NCBI GenBank assembly: GCA_035642125.1
Contig: DASQSZ010000235.1
Coordinates: 1 to 29,825 of the forward strand
Reading direction: 5' to 3'
From: CALAED01 sp937891035
Lineage (GTDB): Bacteria; Actinomycetota; Actinomycetes; Streptosporangiales; Streptosporangiaceae
DNA length: 29,825 nucleotides
Below the pieces are notes generated by a model. That model made no database searches and was not told where the DNA came from. It saw nothing but the letters and a program-made list of their open reading frames with translations. A program made the position numbers and the translations under genes. The stretch's first letter is position 1. Each line of letters starts with the position of its first letter. This document shows positions 15,933-23,288 of the stretch, in pieces.

Positions 15933-17192
15933 CTAACCCGCCGCGGTGGGCCGGTCTCGCTCCCTGTTACGCCCGTACACCCATTCACTCAGGCCGAATG
16001 CCACGAATGTGACCCCGGCGCAGACCAAGCCAACGGCGGAAAATCCGTGCGCGGTGAACAATGGGCCGAGCAAGGCCGCCCCGAAAGCCACGGCAAGATT
16101 GGTGGCTAAGCTATAAAAAGCTAGAATGGTCCCACGATAGCGTTGCGAACATTCGCTCAGCAGCGTGCTGAGCAAGGTGACGACCAGGCTTTGCATCGCC
16201 CCCCACAGAAAGAGGCAGCACACCAGCAACGCCGTAAGCCGAGCGCCCAGCGAAAGTATCACCAATACCGGGGCCAACCCTGCCAGCAACGCGACAAGCA
16301 TTTTCTCCTTGCCCCACTCGTCGGCCCACCTGCCGGTGATAAAGCTCGTCGAAAACCCGAGCCCGTACAGCAGAATCATGATACCCGTCAAGGCGCTTTC
16401 GGTGCCGAACTGGTACTTCAAGGCACTGCCAAGGTAGGTGTACATCCCATAGAAGCCCAGCATGTTCAAGAAGGTGGCCAGGACGTACCCGGGCACTTTC
16501 GGTACAAGAAACGCCCGGGCGACCGATCGGGTCCATCCTGGCCGTGCCGATATCGCGGCGGCGTCTTGCAGGCGTGGCGAGCCGTCGGGGTCGGGACGGC
16601 TTTCGCTATCGACCCGAAGCAGCAAACACACCACGAGCACACCCAGTATCGCGAGCATCCCGAAAGTCGATCGCCAACTCGCCCATTGCCCGACGAAGGA
16701 CCCCATCGGCACGCCAAGCACGAGGGACAACGACCAGCTTGACACGACGACGCCCATCGCCTTGGCCCGATGCCGATACGGAATCTGATCCCCGACAAAC
16801 GCATACGCCGTCGGCACGAAAGCACCCGTCGCCAGGCCGGCGAGCACCCTTCCCGCGAAGAACACCCCCAGCGTGGCGGCGAACGCACAAAGCAGAGTCC
16901 CCAGGATGAACACCGCCATGCCGATCGCCAAACTGAGACGTCGCGACACCCTGTCGCCAAGTGGCGCGAATAGCAAGGCGCCGATCGCCGTAGCGATGCC
17001 ATAGGTGCTCACCGACAGCCCTATCACGGCCACTGAGGTGTGGAACGAGTCGGCCACGTCCACGAGCAGCGGCGAGACGACCAGTTCCTCTGATCCGACC
17101 GCGAAGATTCCCGCCATCAGCGCGATGACCGTCAGCACGGGGAATCCGGCCGTGCGCTGCTCGCCGCCCCGCCGGTTCGACACTCCAGCCAA
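15933..17192 (-). CDS. MFS exporter in the bacE position
   Basis: A 419-residue transporter with about twelve membrane helices, the GDRVSRR loop after TM2 (about residue 78) and a DHA1/AraJ-like N-half (ELVVSPLLVDVADSF, then SVSTYGIATAIGALLFAPLGD). The central loop (about 205-225) is polar. It most likely exports the product and gives self-protection, since anticapsin attacks glucosamine-6-phosphate synthase. I cannot say it is orthologous to BacE. The start is probably TTG at 17192, five bases after AGAGG; GTG at 17183 is an alternative. BacC lies 26 bases upstream and BacF 30 downstream. Confidence 0.88.
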   Translation of the reverse strand: MAGVSNRRGGEQRTAGFPVLTVIALMAGIFAVGSEELVVSPLLVDVADSFHTSVAVIGLSVSTYGIATAIGALLFAPLGDRVSRRLSLAIGMAVFILGTLLCAFAATLGVFFAGRVLAGLATGAFVPTAYAFVGDQIPYRHRAKAMGVVVSSWSLSLVLGVPMGSFVGQWASWRSTFGMLAILGVLVVCLLLRVDSESRPDPDGSPRLQDAAAISARPGWTRSVARAFLVPKVPGYVLATFLNMLGFYGMYTYLGSALKYQFGTESALTGIMILLYGLGFSTSFITGRWADEWGKEKMLVALLAGLAPVLVILSLGARLTALLVCCLFLWGAMQSLVVTLLSTLLSECSQRYRGTILAFYSLATNLAVAFGAALLGPLFTAHGFSAVGLVCAGVTFVAFGLSEWVYGRNRERDRPTAAG

Positions 17193-17218
17193 CCTGTCCT
17201 CTCACCGCACAGACACGG

Positions 17219-17968
17219 CTAAAGAGCCGTGTATCCGCCGTCGACGGTGAGCGCGGCACCGGTGATGAACGACGACGCGTCCGACGCGAGGAACAAGATC
17301 GCGTTCGCGACGTCTTCGGGTGTGCCGAGGCGACCCACGGGATTCAGCTTTGCCTTCTGTTCCTTGACGGCCGCGTCATGGCCGATCGACGCGTCCGTCA
17401 TCGGAGTGTCGATGATGCTGGGACACACGCAGTTCGCCCTGATGTTGTACTTCGCATAGTCCACGGCCAGCGACTTGGTCAACATCATGACCCCGCCCTT
17501 CGTGGCGTTGTAGGCGGCGATGCCAGGCCATGCCACCAGCCCGCCTACCGAACAGAGGTTTATGATCACTCCGCTCGTCGCCTTCATCATCTCGCGCAAC
17601 GCGTACTTCGAGCACAGGAACATACTCTTCAGATTGGTGTCGACCAACCTGTCCCACTCATCCACCGACATCTCGTGAATGGGCGTCGAGATCTCGATAC
17701 CGGCGTTGTTGACCAACACGTCGATCCGACCGAACGTCGTGGTGGTGATGGCTAGGAGATTTTCGCAGTCCGCCTCAACCGTGAGGTCGGTCTTGACGAA
17801 GATCGCGTCGCGCCCGTCGCTTTTTAGCTTGGCGACGACGTCGGTGCCGTTTTTCTCGTCGATGTCCGCGACGGCGACCATGCCGCCCTGCCGGGCAAAG
17901 TCGATCGCAGTCTGTTTCCCAATCCCGGACGCGGCGCCGGTGACTACGATGGCTCTATTTTCGAACAC
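17219..17968 (-). CDS. bacC: Dihydroanticapsin dehydrogenase, BacC-like SDR
   Basis: A 249-residue classical SDR: TGAASGIG (10-17), NNAGIEI (87-93), Ser140, Tyr153, Lys157. Asp35-Ile-Asp after beta-2 points to NAD+. Runs shared with Bacillus BacC are striking: NNAGIEI..PIHEM, CSVGGLVAWP.I.AYNA.KGGV, AVDYAK and NCVCP.IIDTP. BacC oxidises the C7 hydroxyl of dihydroanticapsin to the ketone of anticapsin, so its presence argues that the pathway reaches the epoxyketone. The GTG start has AGAGGAGA eight bases upstream. It starts 14 bases after the BacG stop. Confidence 0.9.
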   Translation of the reverse strand: MFENRAIVVTGAASGIGKQTAIDFARQGGMVAVADIDEKNGTDVVAKLKSDGRDAIFVKTDLTVEADCENLLAITTTTFGRIDVLVNNAGIEISTPIHEMSVDEWDRLVDTNLKSMFLCSKYALREMMKATSGVIINLCSVGGLVAWPGIAAYNATKGGVMMLTKSLAVDYAKYNIRANCVCPSIIDTPMTDASIGHDAAVKEQKAKLNPVGRLGTPEDVANAILFLASDASSFITGAALTVDGGYTAL

Positions 17969-17982
17969 GAGCCGGTCTCCTC

Positions 17983-18750
17983 TTACACGCTTTTCAATTG
18001 TCCGCCGTCGACCGAGATTTGCTGCCCGGTGAGGTAGGACGACTCGTCAGACGCCAGGAATCCGATGAGCGCGGCGATCTCGCCGGCCTGCCCTGGACGG
18101 TCCATGGGTATGGTCCGCCGCAAGCGATCGGCCGCATCTTGCTGCGATATTCCGTTCGCGCGGCTCATGTGGGCGACCGCCTGATGATAACGCTGGGTCT
18201 GGATCACTCCAGGGTGCACACAGTTGACAGTGACATTGTGCTGGGCGTACTGATTGGCAAGATACTTGCTGGCGTTTGCGATCGCCGCGTTGACCAGACC
18301 GGACAGAAACATGCCGGCCGCGGGTTCCCGGCCGATGTTGCCGACAACATTGATGATCCGCCCAAATCGCTGCCCAACCATCATCGGCACAACGGATTTG
18401 ATCAGATCCAAGTACGGCACCAGCTTTTGGTTCATCGCGGCGCAGACGTCGTCGACTCGTACGTTCTCAAACGGAGCCGGTGGCGGACCCGGTGCGTTGT
18501 TGACCAATACATCGATCCGGCCGAATCGCCGTTCCACGTTACTGACAAGCTCGTCGCGAAATGAGGGCGACGTGATGTCGCCGGCGACAACGTAGGTGGA
18601 AGGTCCGCCGCCGGCTTCGCGGGCGACCGTCTCCAAGGTACGCCGGTCGCGTGCGCACAAGACCGTCACATACCCTGTTGTGCGCAGCCGCAAAGCGGTC
18701 GCGCGTCCAATACCCTGGCCGGCTCCCACGACTATCGCTACGCGTGTCAC
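17983..18750 (-). CDS. bacG: BacG-like NADPH-dependent enone reductase (atypical SDR)
   Basis: A 255-residue SDR-fold protein with GAGQGIG (9-15) but NNAP instead of NNAG (84-87). At the positions of the catalytic Tyr and Lys it has Ser150 and Asn154. The C-terminal half tracks Bacillus BacG closely: RIINVVGN, EPAAGMF, NASK, HNVTVNC.HPG.I.T.RYHQ, TGQQIS.DGG..KS. BacG adds hydride to C4 of the conjugated dihydro-hydroxyphenylpyruvate, a conjugate reduction that need not use the usual Tyr acid. The GTG start overlaps the BacB stop (GTGA) and follows CAGGAAG. A longer in-frame extension is a shadow of bacB. Confidence 0.9.
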   Translation of the reverse strand: MTRVAIVVGAGQGIGRATALRLRTTGYVTVLCARDRRTLETVAREAGGGPSTYVVAGDITSPSFRDELVSNVERRFGRIDVLVNNAPGPPPAPFENVRVDDVCAAMNQKLVPYLDLIKSVVPMMVGQRFGRIINVVGNIGREPAAGMFLSGLVNAAIANASKYLANQYAQHNVTVNCVHPGVIQTQRYHQAVAHMSRANGISQQDAADRLRRTIPMDRPGQAGEIAALIGFLASDESSYLTGQQISVDGGQLKSV

Positions 18751-19436
18751 CGCGCTTCCTGCTTGGGGACCCGATGATATCGGGGCGGAATGAAGATGTT
18801 GAGCGAACGTGCCGCGCCGGCGTTGGGGTTGACGGCACCATGTCCCTCGAAGCTCTCGCAAAAGTACGTGCCGCTGAACGCCAGCTCACTGCTCGTTCCT
18901 TCGACCGTCATCTCGTATCGTCCGTCGAGGCAGACGCCGATCTGTTCATGCCGGTGCTTGTGGTAGGGCATCTCGCCGCCACCCGGGATATGGGCGAGCA
19001 TGAGCTCCACCCAGTCGGCTAGAAAGAACGTGACGTCCATCTCGACGAACTTGCGCGTCTCGAGCGGTTCGAGGAAGTAGCCGCTCGGCGCGGTGTAGCT
19101 CTCTCCCGGCTTGGCGCGCTTGAGCTCAAGTGCGACTGTCTCGGCCGCGGACGGGTTCACGCCCGAGCACTCCACGTCCGGAGGAACGACGCAGACGTCG
19201 TGCTCGGGCCGCATCAGCTTCGTCACCTCCCCGACCGTCATGGACAGTTCGCCGCGAACGACCATCCACACCTGCGCTCCCCCCCGGGAGTGGCTCGCCA
19301 CGATGGCGCCCGGCGGGATATGTGAGAGCCTTACTTCCGTGTCGCCGCGACGAAAAGACTCCGTCCGGATCCCGTTGTCATGAAGCACCACATCAGGAGC
19401 CGGAAAGTAGAGACGTTCTTGTACGTGCGTGGTCAT
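18747..19436 (-). CDS. bacB: BacB-like bicupin isomerase
   Basis: A 229-residue protein with two cupin domains. The C-terminal site is complete: His159, His161, Gln165, His199. The N-terminal site is degraded: His49 and Gln55 remain, but Arg51 and Cys90 replace the two other histidines. Positions line up with the recalled BacB ligands (H50/H52/Q56/H91 and H162/H164/Q168/H202). BacB moves a double bond of dihydro-4-hydroxyphenylpyruvate from the endocyclic to the exocyclic conjugated position. AAGGAAGG sits six bases before the ATG at 19436. The gene overlaps the BacA end by 44 bases. Confidence 0.9.
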   Translation of the reverse strand: MTTHVQERLYFPAPDVVLHDNGIRTESFRRGDTEVRLSHIPPGAIVASHSRGGAQVWMVVRGELSMTVGEVTKLMRPEHDVCVVPPDVECSGVNPSAAETVALELKRAKPGESYTAPSGYFLEPLETRKFVEMDVTFFLADWVELMLAHIPGGGEMPYHKHRHEQIGVCLDGRYEMTVEGTSSELAFSGTYFCESFEGHGAVNPNAGAARSLNIFIPPRYHRVPKQEAR

Positions 19437-20049
19437 TGCGGTCCTTCCTTCTGGCGAAGACAGTCCACGTCATGGGGATCCGCGAAAATCGGTAGACGAA
19501 CTTCAGGTTGTGCTGCTTGGCCGCTTGCTCGTTGGTGATGGCGATGTTGTATCGCCCGTCGGCGACGTAGCCGGCGGCCTGGCTGGTGGAGGTCGCGGTG
19601 ACCAGTTTCACCGGCCGGTCAAAGTAGTACCTCGGCAGCGGAGTGGTCGCCGGATGAGACACGACAGTGTCGGTGTAAAGCAGCTCTTCGTGAAAGGCGA
19701 AGTCGGACCGCGTCGCGATGCCGTATTCCGGTGTGCTTCCGCGAAACAGGATGGCGGGCTCCAGCCCGGGGTTCATATAGAAGGCGTTGATGTTCGGATA
19801 GGCATGTGCCACGAGCACGAGATCGAGGTGCCCCTGGGTGAGGGCGTCTATACACAGTTCGTACGTATCCGCCAAGACGATCCGAAAGCACCCACGGTCG
19901 CCAACACATTGCGACATCAACTGGGCGACGTACTCGCTGCTGGTCCCTTCCGGCCCTAGTGTTCCAAGGTTTATGGAGCGGGTGGAATCGGCGCGGAGGA
20001 GTGCGATTAACGCTCGTCTTTCGACGTCGGGGATCTGGAATATCTCCAT
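19393..20049 (-). CDS. bacA: Prephenate decarboxylase, BacA-like
   Basis: A 218-residue protein with the prephenate dehydratase-like fold but decarboxylase motifs. LGTLGPEGTSSEY (28-40), AHAYPNINAFYM, FRGSTPEYGIATRSDF (102-117), VVSHPA (129-134), TNE (172-174) and FSRIPMTWTVF (188-198) match Bacillus BacA run for run. BacA decarboxylates prephenate without aromatising it, giving dihydro-4-hydroxyphenylpyruvate. First gene of the leftward operon. The ribosome binding site is weak (GAAAGTGG before the ATG). The C-terminus carries about 15 extra basic residues, produced in the 44-base overlap with bacB. Confidence 0.92.
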   Translation of the reverse strand: MEIFQIPDVERRALIALLRADSTRSINLGTLGPEGTSSEYVAQLMSQCVGDRGCFRIVLADTYELCIDALTQGHLDLVLVAHAYPNINAFYMNPGLEPAILFRGSTPEYGIATRSDFAFHEELLYTDTVVSHPATTPLPRYYFDRPVKLVTATSTSQAAGYVADGRYNIAITNEQAAKQHNLKFVYRFSRIPMTWTVFARRKDRNDHARTRTSLLSGS

Positions 20050-20136
20050 GCCCTAGCCACTTTCGAGGTGTCCGTTAATAGGCGAATCTCTTTGGGGCCC
20101 GCTGAATCGGCGCCATTGAGCGCGTTGTCGGTGGAC

Positions 20137-20166
20137 ATATTGCCGCAATGCCTGTCTGGTTGTCAA
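20137..20166 (-). promoter_or_regulatory. Possible promoter of the bac-like operon
   Basis: On the minus strand a perfect TTGACA (20166-20161) is followed after 18 bases by CAATAT (20142-20137), a weak -10. Transcription would start near 20130, about 80 bases before the BacA ATG. No regulator gene is adjacent, and no clear operator was recognised beside it. Confidence 0.42.
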
Positions 20167-20741
20167 GGCAGCAGACAGTAGTCAGTTCTATGGCAACTGT
20201 ACCCGGGACGCCGCCGCTCTCCGGGTCTTTGGCTTGGTATTCAGGCGGTGGCCGACTGCGCATCCTCTTAGTCCAGGTGACTGATTTACGCAGGTCATTG
20301 CGCCGTTGTCGGACCGTTCGAGCCGCCCGCACCGGACGGATCTTCGGATTGTGCTACCGCCAGGTCTCGTTCCCGATGCGGCCCTTCTGTGACTTTAAAT
20401 CTCCGCAGGAACGATCTTCGAAAATTGTTTCCTTCGCGACGGGTCTACGGGCCTGCAAAAGCAAAGGTCCATTGCCTGTCACGGTGGGCGACGCACACAC
20501 CGGGCCCGCGCTTATACCGACCGCCGGCCTACGTCAAGCGACGAAAAAATGAATCGGCGTTGATGTCAGTGCGGACATTTATTCGACTTTGTCGCCGGCC
20601 CGCATGGTCCGCGCCCAGGGGCTTGGCGGGTCTCCTCCCGCATGCGGACGTTCTAGACGAAAGCCAGGAGACGGTCGAGCGGGCCCGGCGCTTGGTGAAG
20701 ATCCAGCGGCGTGGCAAGCCTCCAGGCCTGCTCGGGTGATC
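20167..20741. other. Gene-free, lower-GC stretch upstream of the bac-like operon
   Basis: About 570 bases between the BacA promoter region and the stop of the PPOX gene. Short open frames exist on both strands, but none has a ribosome binding site, codon bias or recognisable sequence. Composition shifts from AT-richer to GC-rich at roughly 20580-20620, which I take as the right edge of the island. No transposase, tRNA or repeat was recognised there. Confidence 0.5.
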
Positions 20742-21197
20742 TCACTCGCGCTCGATCCTGCGCAGCCCGTGCTCGGGCGTCCACCACTCGACGACGAGCC
20801 TCGTGGCGTCGTCGTTGAGGTGGGTGTGCACGACCTCGGCGATGTCGGCGCGGAAGCGCTCGCCACCCCCTCCATCGTCGATCGGCCCGGCGGCGATCGC
20901 CCGACCGCTGATCTTCGCCTCACCCGGCCACTGCGCCTCGGCGCCCTCGACCGGGTCGACCGTGGCGCTGTGCAGGGCGAACCGCGAATCCCGATGGAGA
21001 TCCGCGCCCTTGCGCGCGCGGGGCATCGAGCCGAAAACCAGCTCGCCATCGGCGAAGTCCGCCTCGATCCCGGAGATCCGCGGCGACCCGTCGGCGCGCA
21101 GGGTGGCGATCGTCTTGTGCTTGTGCGCGTCGAACAGCGCCCGCACCCGCTGCGCGAACTCCGGCACCACCTGTTCGACGTCCTGCCATGCCGTCAT
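20742..21197 (-). CDS. Pyridoxamine 5'-phosphate oxidase-family protein
   Basis: A 151-residue split-barrel flavin/F420-binding protein. HKTIATLRADGSPRISGIE (about 26-44) is the first conserved strand pair; GSMPRARKGADLHRDSRFALHS (about 56-77) is the cofactor-phosphate binding region; GEAKISGRA follows. Actinomycete relatives bind F420 or FMN and reduce varied substrates; the true PNPOx role is unlikely. The ATG at 21197 lacks a strong ribosome binding site; a TTG at 21227 would add ten residues. High GC, outside the island. It is a lone minus-strand gene diverging from the cupin operon. Confidence 0.84.
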   Translation of the reverse strand: MTAWQDVEQVVPEFAQRVRALFDAHKHKTIATLRADGSPRISGIEADFADGELVFGSMPRARKGADLHRDSRFALHSATVDPVEGAEAQWPGEAKISGRAIAAGPIDDGGGGERFRADIAEVVHTHLNDDATRLVVEWWTPEHGLRRIERE

Positions 21198-21305
21198 GCC
21201 GCCGATGATCGCACCGAGCACCGACAATTTTCAGCCGTGGCTCCCTGAGCCCTCACACCCGCGGCACCCGAGGACCGGGGCGCCGACCGATTTCGCCCGA
21301 TGTTT

Positions 21306-21336
21306 TTGATATGACGTATTGCTAATGGTATGACCT
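21306..21336 (+). promoter_or_regulatory. Promoter with overlapping FadR-type operator before the cupin/ABC operon
   Basis: TTGATA (21306-21311), 17 bases, then TATGAC (21329-21334) form a plausible promoter. The -10 lies inside TGGTATGACCT (21326-21336), whose minus-strand reading GGTCATACCATTAG (21335-21322) matches the operator at 9073-9086 in 13 of 14 bases. Predicted start near 21341 leaves about 39 bases of leader containing GAAAGGAG. The shared site and geometry point to common control by the FadR-type regulator at 8243-9016. Confidence 0.7.
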
Positions 21337-21379
21337 TCAAACCATACTGAGCCAAAGTGAGCGGCGGAAAGGAGCAACC

Positions 21380-21949
21380 GTGCGAAAGGACTACCAGCCA
21401 GGTGTTCTCCAGCCGACTCAGCGAAGCGCGTCCGAGATCGCGGCACGCGACGAGTTCAACCGGAAGCACCCTCCGATCGAAGGCCTCGTCGTCCCGCATG
21501 ACCTGCGCAAGATGGAGCTGCCCGAGCGGCCATGGCGCAACAACCGCGGTCAATGGTTCGATCTCGCCGGGTACGAGGTACTGTCCGCGCACGTCGCCGA
21601 GCTCAAGCCGGGAAGCTGTTCGGTCCGGCACCGCCACACCACGGAGGCGTACCTCTACGTCGTCAAGGGCTACGGCTACTCGGTCATCAATTACGAGGGC
21701 GAGCCCGAGCAGGTCGTCGAGTGGTCCGAGGGCACGCTGTTCGCGCCGCCCCGATGGGCCTGGCACCAGCACTTCAACCTGGACGAGTCAGACACCTCGC
21801 GCTATCTCGCCATCCAGGACACCGGCCTGCTCCGGACCATGAAGCTGCACCAGATCGAACGCCACCCCGTACAGCTGTCCCCCGAGGAGGGGGCGAGGTT
21901 GCTCGCGGAGCTGCGCCAGCCAGATCCCGACCGGCGCGCAGACCTTTAA
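21380..21949 (+). CDS. Cupin-domain protein
   Basis: A 189-residue single-domain cupin. His84, His86 and Glu89 (RHRHTTEAY) and the later His129/His131 (WAWHQHFN) supply a likely mononuclear metal site; the barrel spans about residues 63-160. The N-terminus is polar with RPWRNNRGQWF. Such proteins can be iron dioxygenases, isomerases or sensors; substrate unknown. It heads the ABC-importer operon under an operator shared with the Rieske dioxygenase operon, so a step in the same aromatic pathway is a fair inference. GAAAGGAG precedes the GTG start at 21380. The lipoprotein gene follows after 85 bases. Confidence 0.86.
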   Translation: MRKDYQPGVLQPTQRSASEIAARDEFNRKHPPIEGLVVPHDLRKMELPERPWRNNRGQWFDLAGYEVLSAHVAELKPGSCSVRHRHTTEAYLYVVKGYGYSVINYEGEPEQVVEWSEGTLFAPPRWAWHQHFNLDESDTSRYLAIQDTGLLRTMKLHQIERHPVQLSPEEGARLLAELRQPDPDRRADL

Positions 21950-22034
21950 CTTCACCCATTGACAAGCCGCGAGCCGAGCGCCAGAAGTGGGAGAAGGCCT
22001 CCGACGAACCGGTCCGTGGCGGCGAAAGGTACGG

Positions 22035-23189
22035 GTGGCTGACGTGCTTACCCTCACGACACGACGGATGATCATCCCGGCCGTCGCGCTGTTGACCGCG
22101 CTCGCCGGCTGCGGCGGCTCGGTCACCTCCGGCGAAAGCGGCGGTGGCGGTGGCGGCGGGCAGCGCGCCGACGCCAACGCGAAGGTGTACGAACGACTCG
22201 GCGCGCTCACCGGCCCACAGCGGCGCGCGCAGATGATCGCGGAGGCGAAGAAGGATGGACAGCTCACCCTCTACACCTCGCTCACCGACGACGTCGCGGG
22301 TGCCGTCGTCAAGGAGTTCACCAGGCAGACCGGGGTGAAGGTCAACCTGTTCCGCGGCGGCTCGGAAACCGTGCTGCAGCGGGTCCTCCAGGAAAGCGAC
22401 GCGAGAAGGATCCGCAATGACGTGGTCGAGACCAACTTCCTGGAGATGGCCACGCTGGCCCAGCGGGGGGTCCTGGCCAAGTTCCAGGGCCCGGCTCTTG
22501 GCAACGTCGAAAAGACCGGCCGGTTCGACGCCTGGACCGCCACCCGGTTCAACATCATGCTGCCGGCCTGGAACACCAACCTGATCAGGCCTGGCGACGA
22601 GCCGCGCAGCTGGGAGGACCTCGCCGGCCCGCGGTTCAAGGGCAAGCTCACCATGGAACTCAGCGACAACGACTGGTATGCGAACGTCACCAAGTACTGG
22701 CTGGCGCACGGCAAGACCCAGGCGCAGGTCGACCAGCTTTGGAAGCAGATCGTGGGCAACGCCAAGGTCGTCAAGGGGCACACGGTGATGGGCCAGTTGC
22801 TGGCGGCCGGGCAGACGGGTGTCGACGCCATGAACTACACCTACCTGGTGCAAAAGGACATCGACTCCGGCGCCCCGGTCGCCTTCCGCAGCGACGACGG
22901 CATCGCCCACACGCCCGCTTTTCCGCGCCCCAACGGGGTCGGCATGATGAAGGACGCCCCGCATCCGGCGGCCGCCATCCTCTTCTACGACTGGATGCTC
23001 ACCGACGGGCAGCGGGCGCTCGTCGACGAGGGCCTGACCCCGTCGACCAAGGTGCCGGGCGACAAGTCCCTGAACGGGATCACCCTCGTGCCGTACGACG
23101 TGCGGGGCCTGGTGGCAAACGAGAAGTCCTGGGCGCAGCGCTACGACGCGTTGCTGCGCGGCGTCCAGCGGGCCGGCGGCGGTGGCTGA
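22035..23189 (+). CDS. ABC importer substrate-binding lipoprotein (iron/thiamine/organic-acid type)
   Basis: A 384-residue extracellular binding protein. A signal peptide ends in the lipobox LAGC with Cys26, followed by a Gly/Ser-rich linker. The mature part is a type II periplasmic-binding fold of the Fe3+/thiamine/phosphonate group: GQLTLYTSLTDD..GAVVKEFTRQTGVKVNLFRGGSETVLQRV. No tyrosine pair typical of ferric-binding proteins was identified, so an organic ligand is likely. GAAAGG stands six bases before the GTG at 22035. The C-terminus is RAGGGG. Next genes are the permease and ATPase. Confidence 0.88.
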   Translation: MADVLTLTTRRMIIPAVALLTALAGCGGSVTSGESGGGGGGGQRADANAKVYERLGALTGPQRRAQMIAEAKKDGQLTLYTSLTDDVAGAVVKEFTRQTGVKVNLFRGGSETVLQRVLQESDARRIRNDVVETNFLEMATLAQRGVLAKFQGPALGNVEKTGRFDAWTATRFNIMLPAWNTNLIRPGDEPRSWEDLAGPRFKGKLTMELSDNDWYANVTKYWLAHGKTQAQVDQLWKQIVGNAKVVKGHTVMGQLLAAGQTGVDAMNYTYLVQKDIDSGAPVAFRSDDGIAHTPAFPRPNGVGMMKDAPHPAAAILFYDWMLTDGQRALVDEGLTPSTKVPGDKSLNGITLVPYDVRGLVANEKSWAQRYDALLRGVQRAGGGG

Positions 23190-23259
23190 GCCGGCGGTGG
23201 AGGCGGCCGTGGTTGAACCGGCCGTGGAGCCGGCCGTGGTTGAGCTGGCGGTGGCTGAG
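23182..23259 (+). repeat. Degenerate 12/15-bp tandem repeat between lipoprotein and permease genes
   Basis: Units of the form GCCGTGGTTGAACCG, GCCGTGGAGCCG, GCCGTGGTTGAGCTG and GCGGTGGCTGAG follow each other with few changes. Read one base out of frame from the lipoprotein they encode repeated (P/E)-A-V-(V)-E units up to a TAG at 23281-23283. The repeat overlaps the lipoprotein stop codon (23187-23189). Confidence 0.6.
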
Positions 23260-23288
23260 AAGGGCTCGGAAAGGCTGAGGTAGGCCCC

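Larger units (their letters stand above)
14060..20049 (-). other. Bacilysin/anticapsin-type biosynthetic gene cluster (eight-gene operon)
   Basis: Eight minus-strand genes run from 20049 to 14060 with overlaps or gaps of at most about 41 bases: BacA, BacB, BacG, BacC, MFS, BacF, chorismate mutase, Dabb. Five match the Bacillus bacilysin enzymes by residue-level motifs recalled from those proteins. A dedicated chorismate mutase supplies prephenate. The BacD dipeptide ligase is missing. The block is lower in GC than its flanks (30 of 60 at 17581-17640 against 49 of 60 at 23881-23940). The expected product is anticapsin or a related tetrahydrotyrosine-derived amino acid; that is inference. Confidence 0.85.

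Noticed and set aside
20075..20552. Short open frames on both strands upstream of bacA
   Set aside because: No ribosome binding sites, no recognisable sequence, mixed composition; treated as a promoter-bearing spacer.
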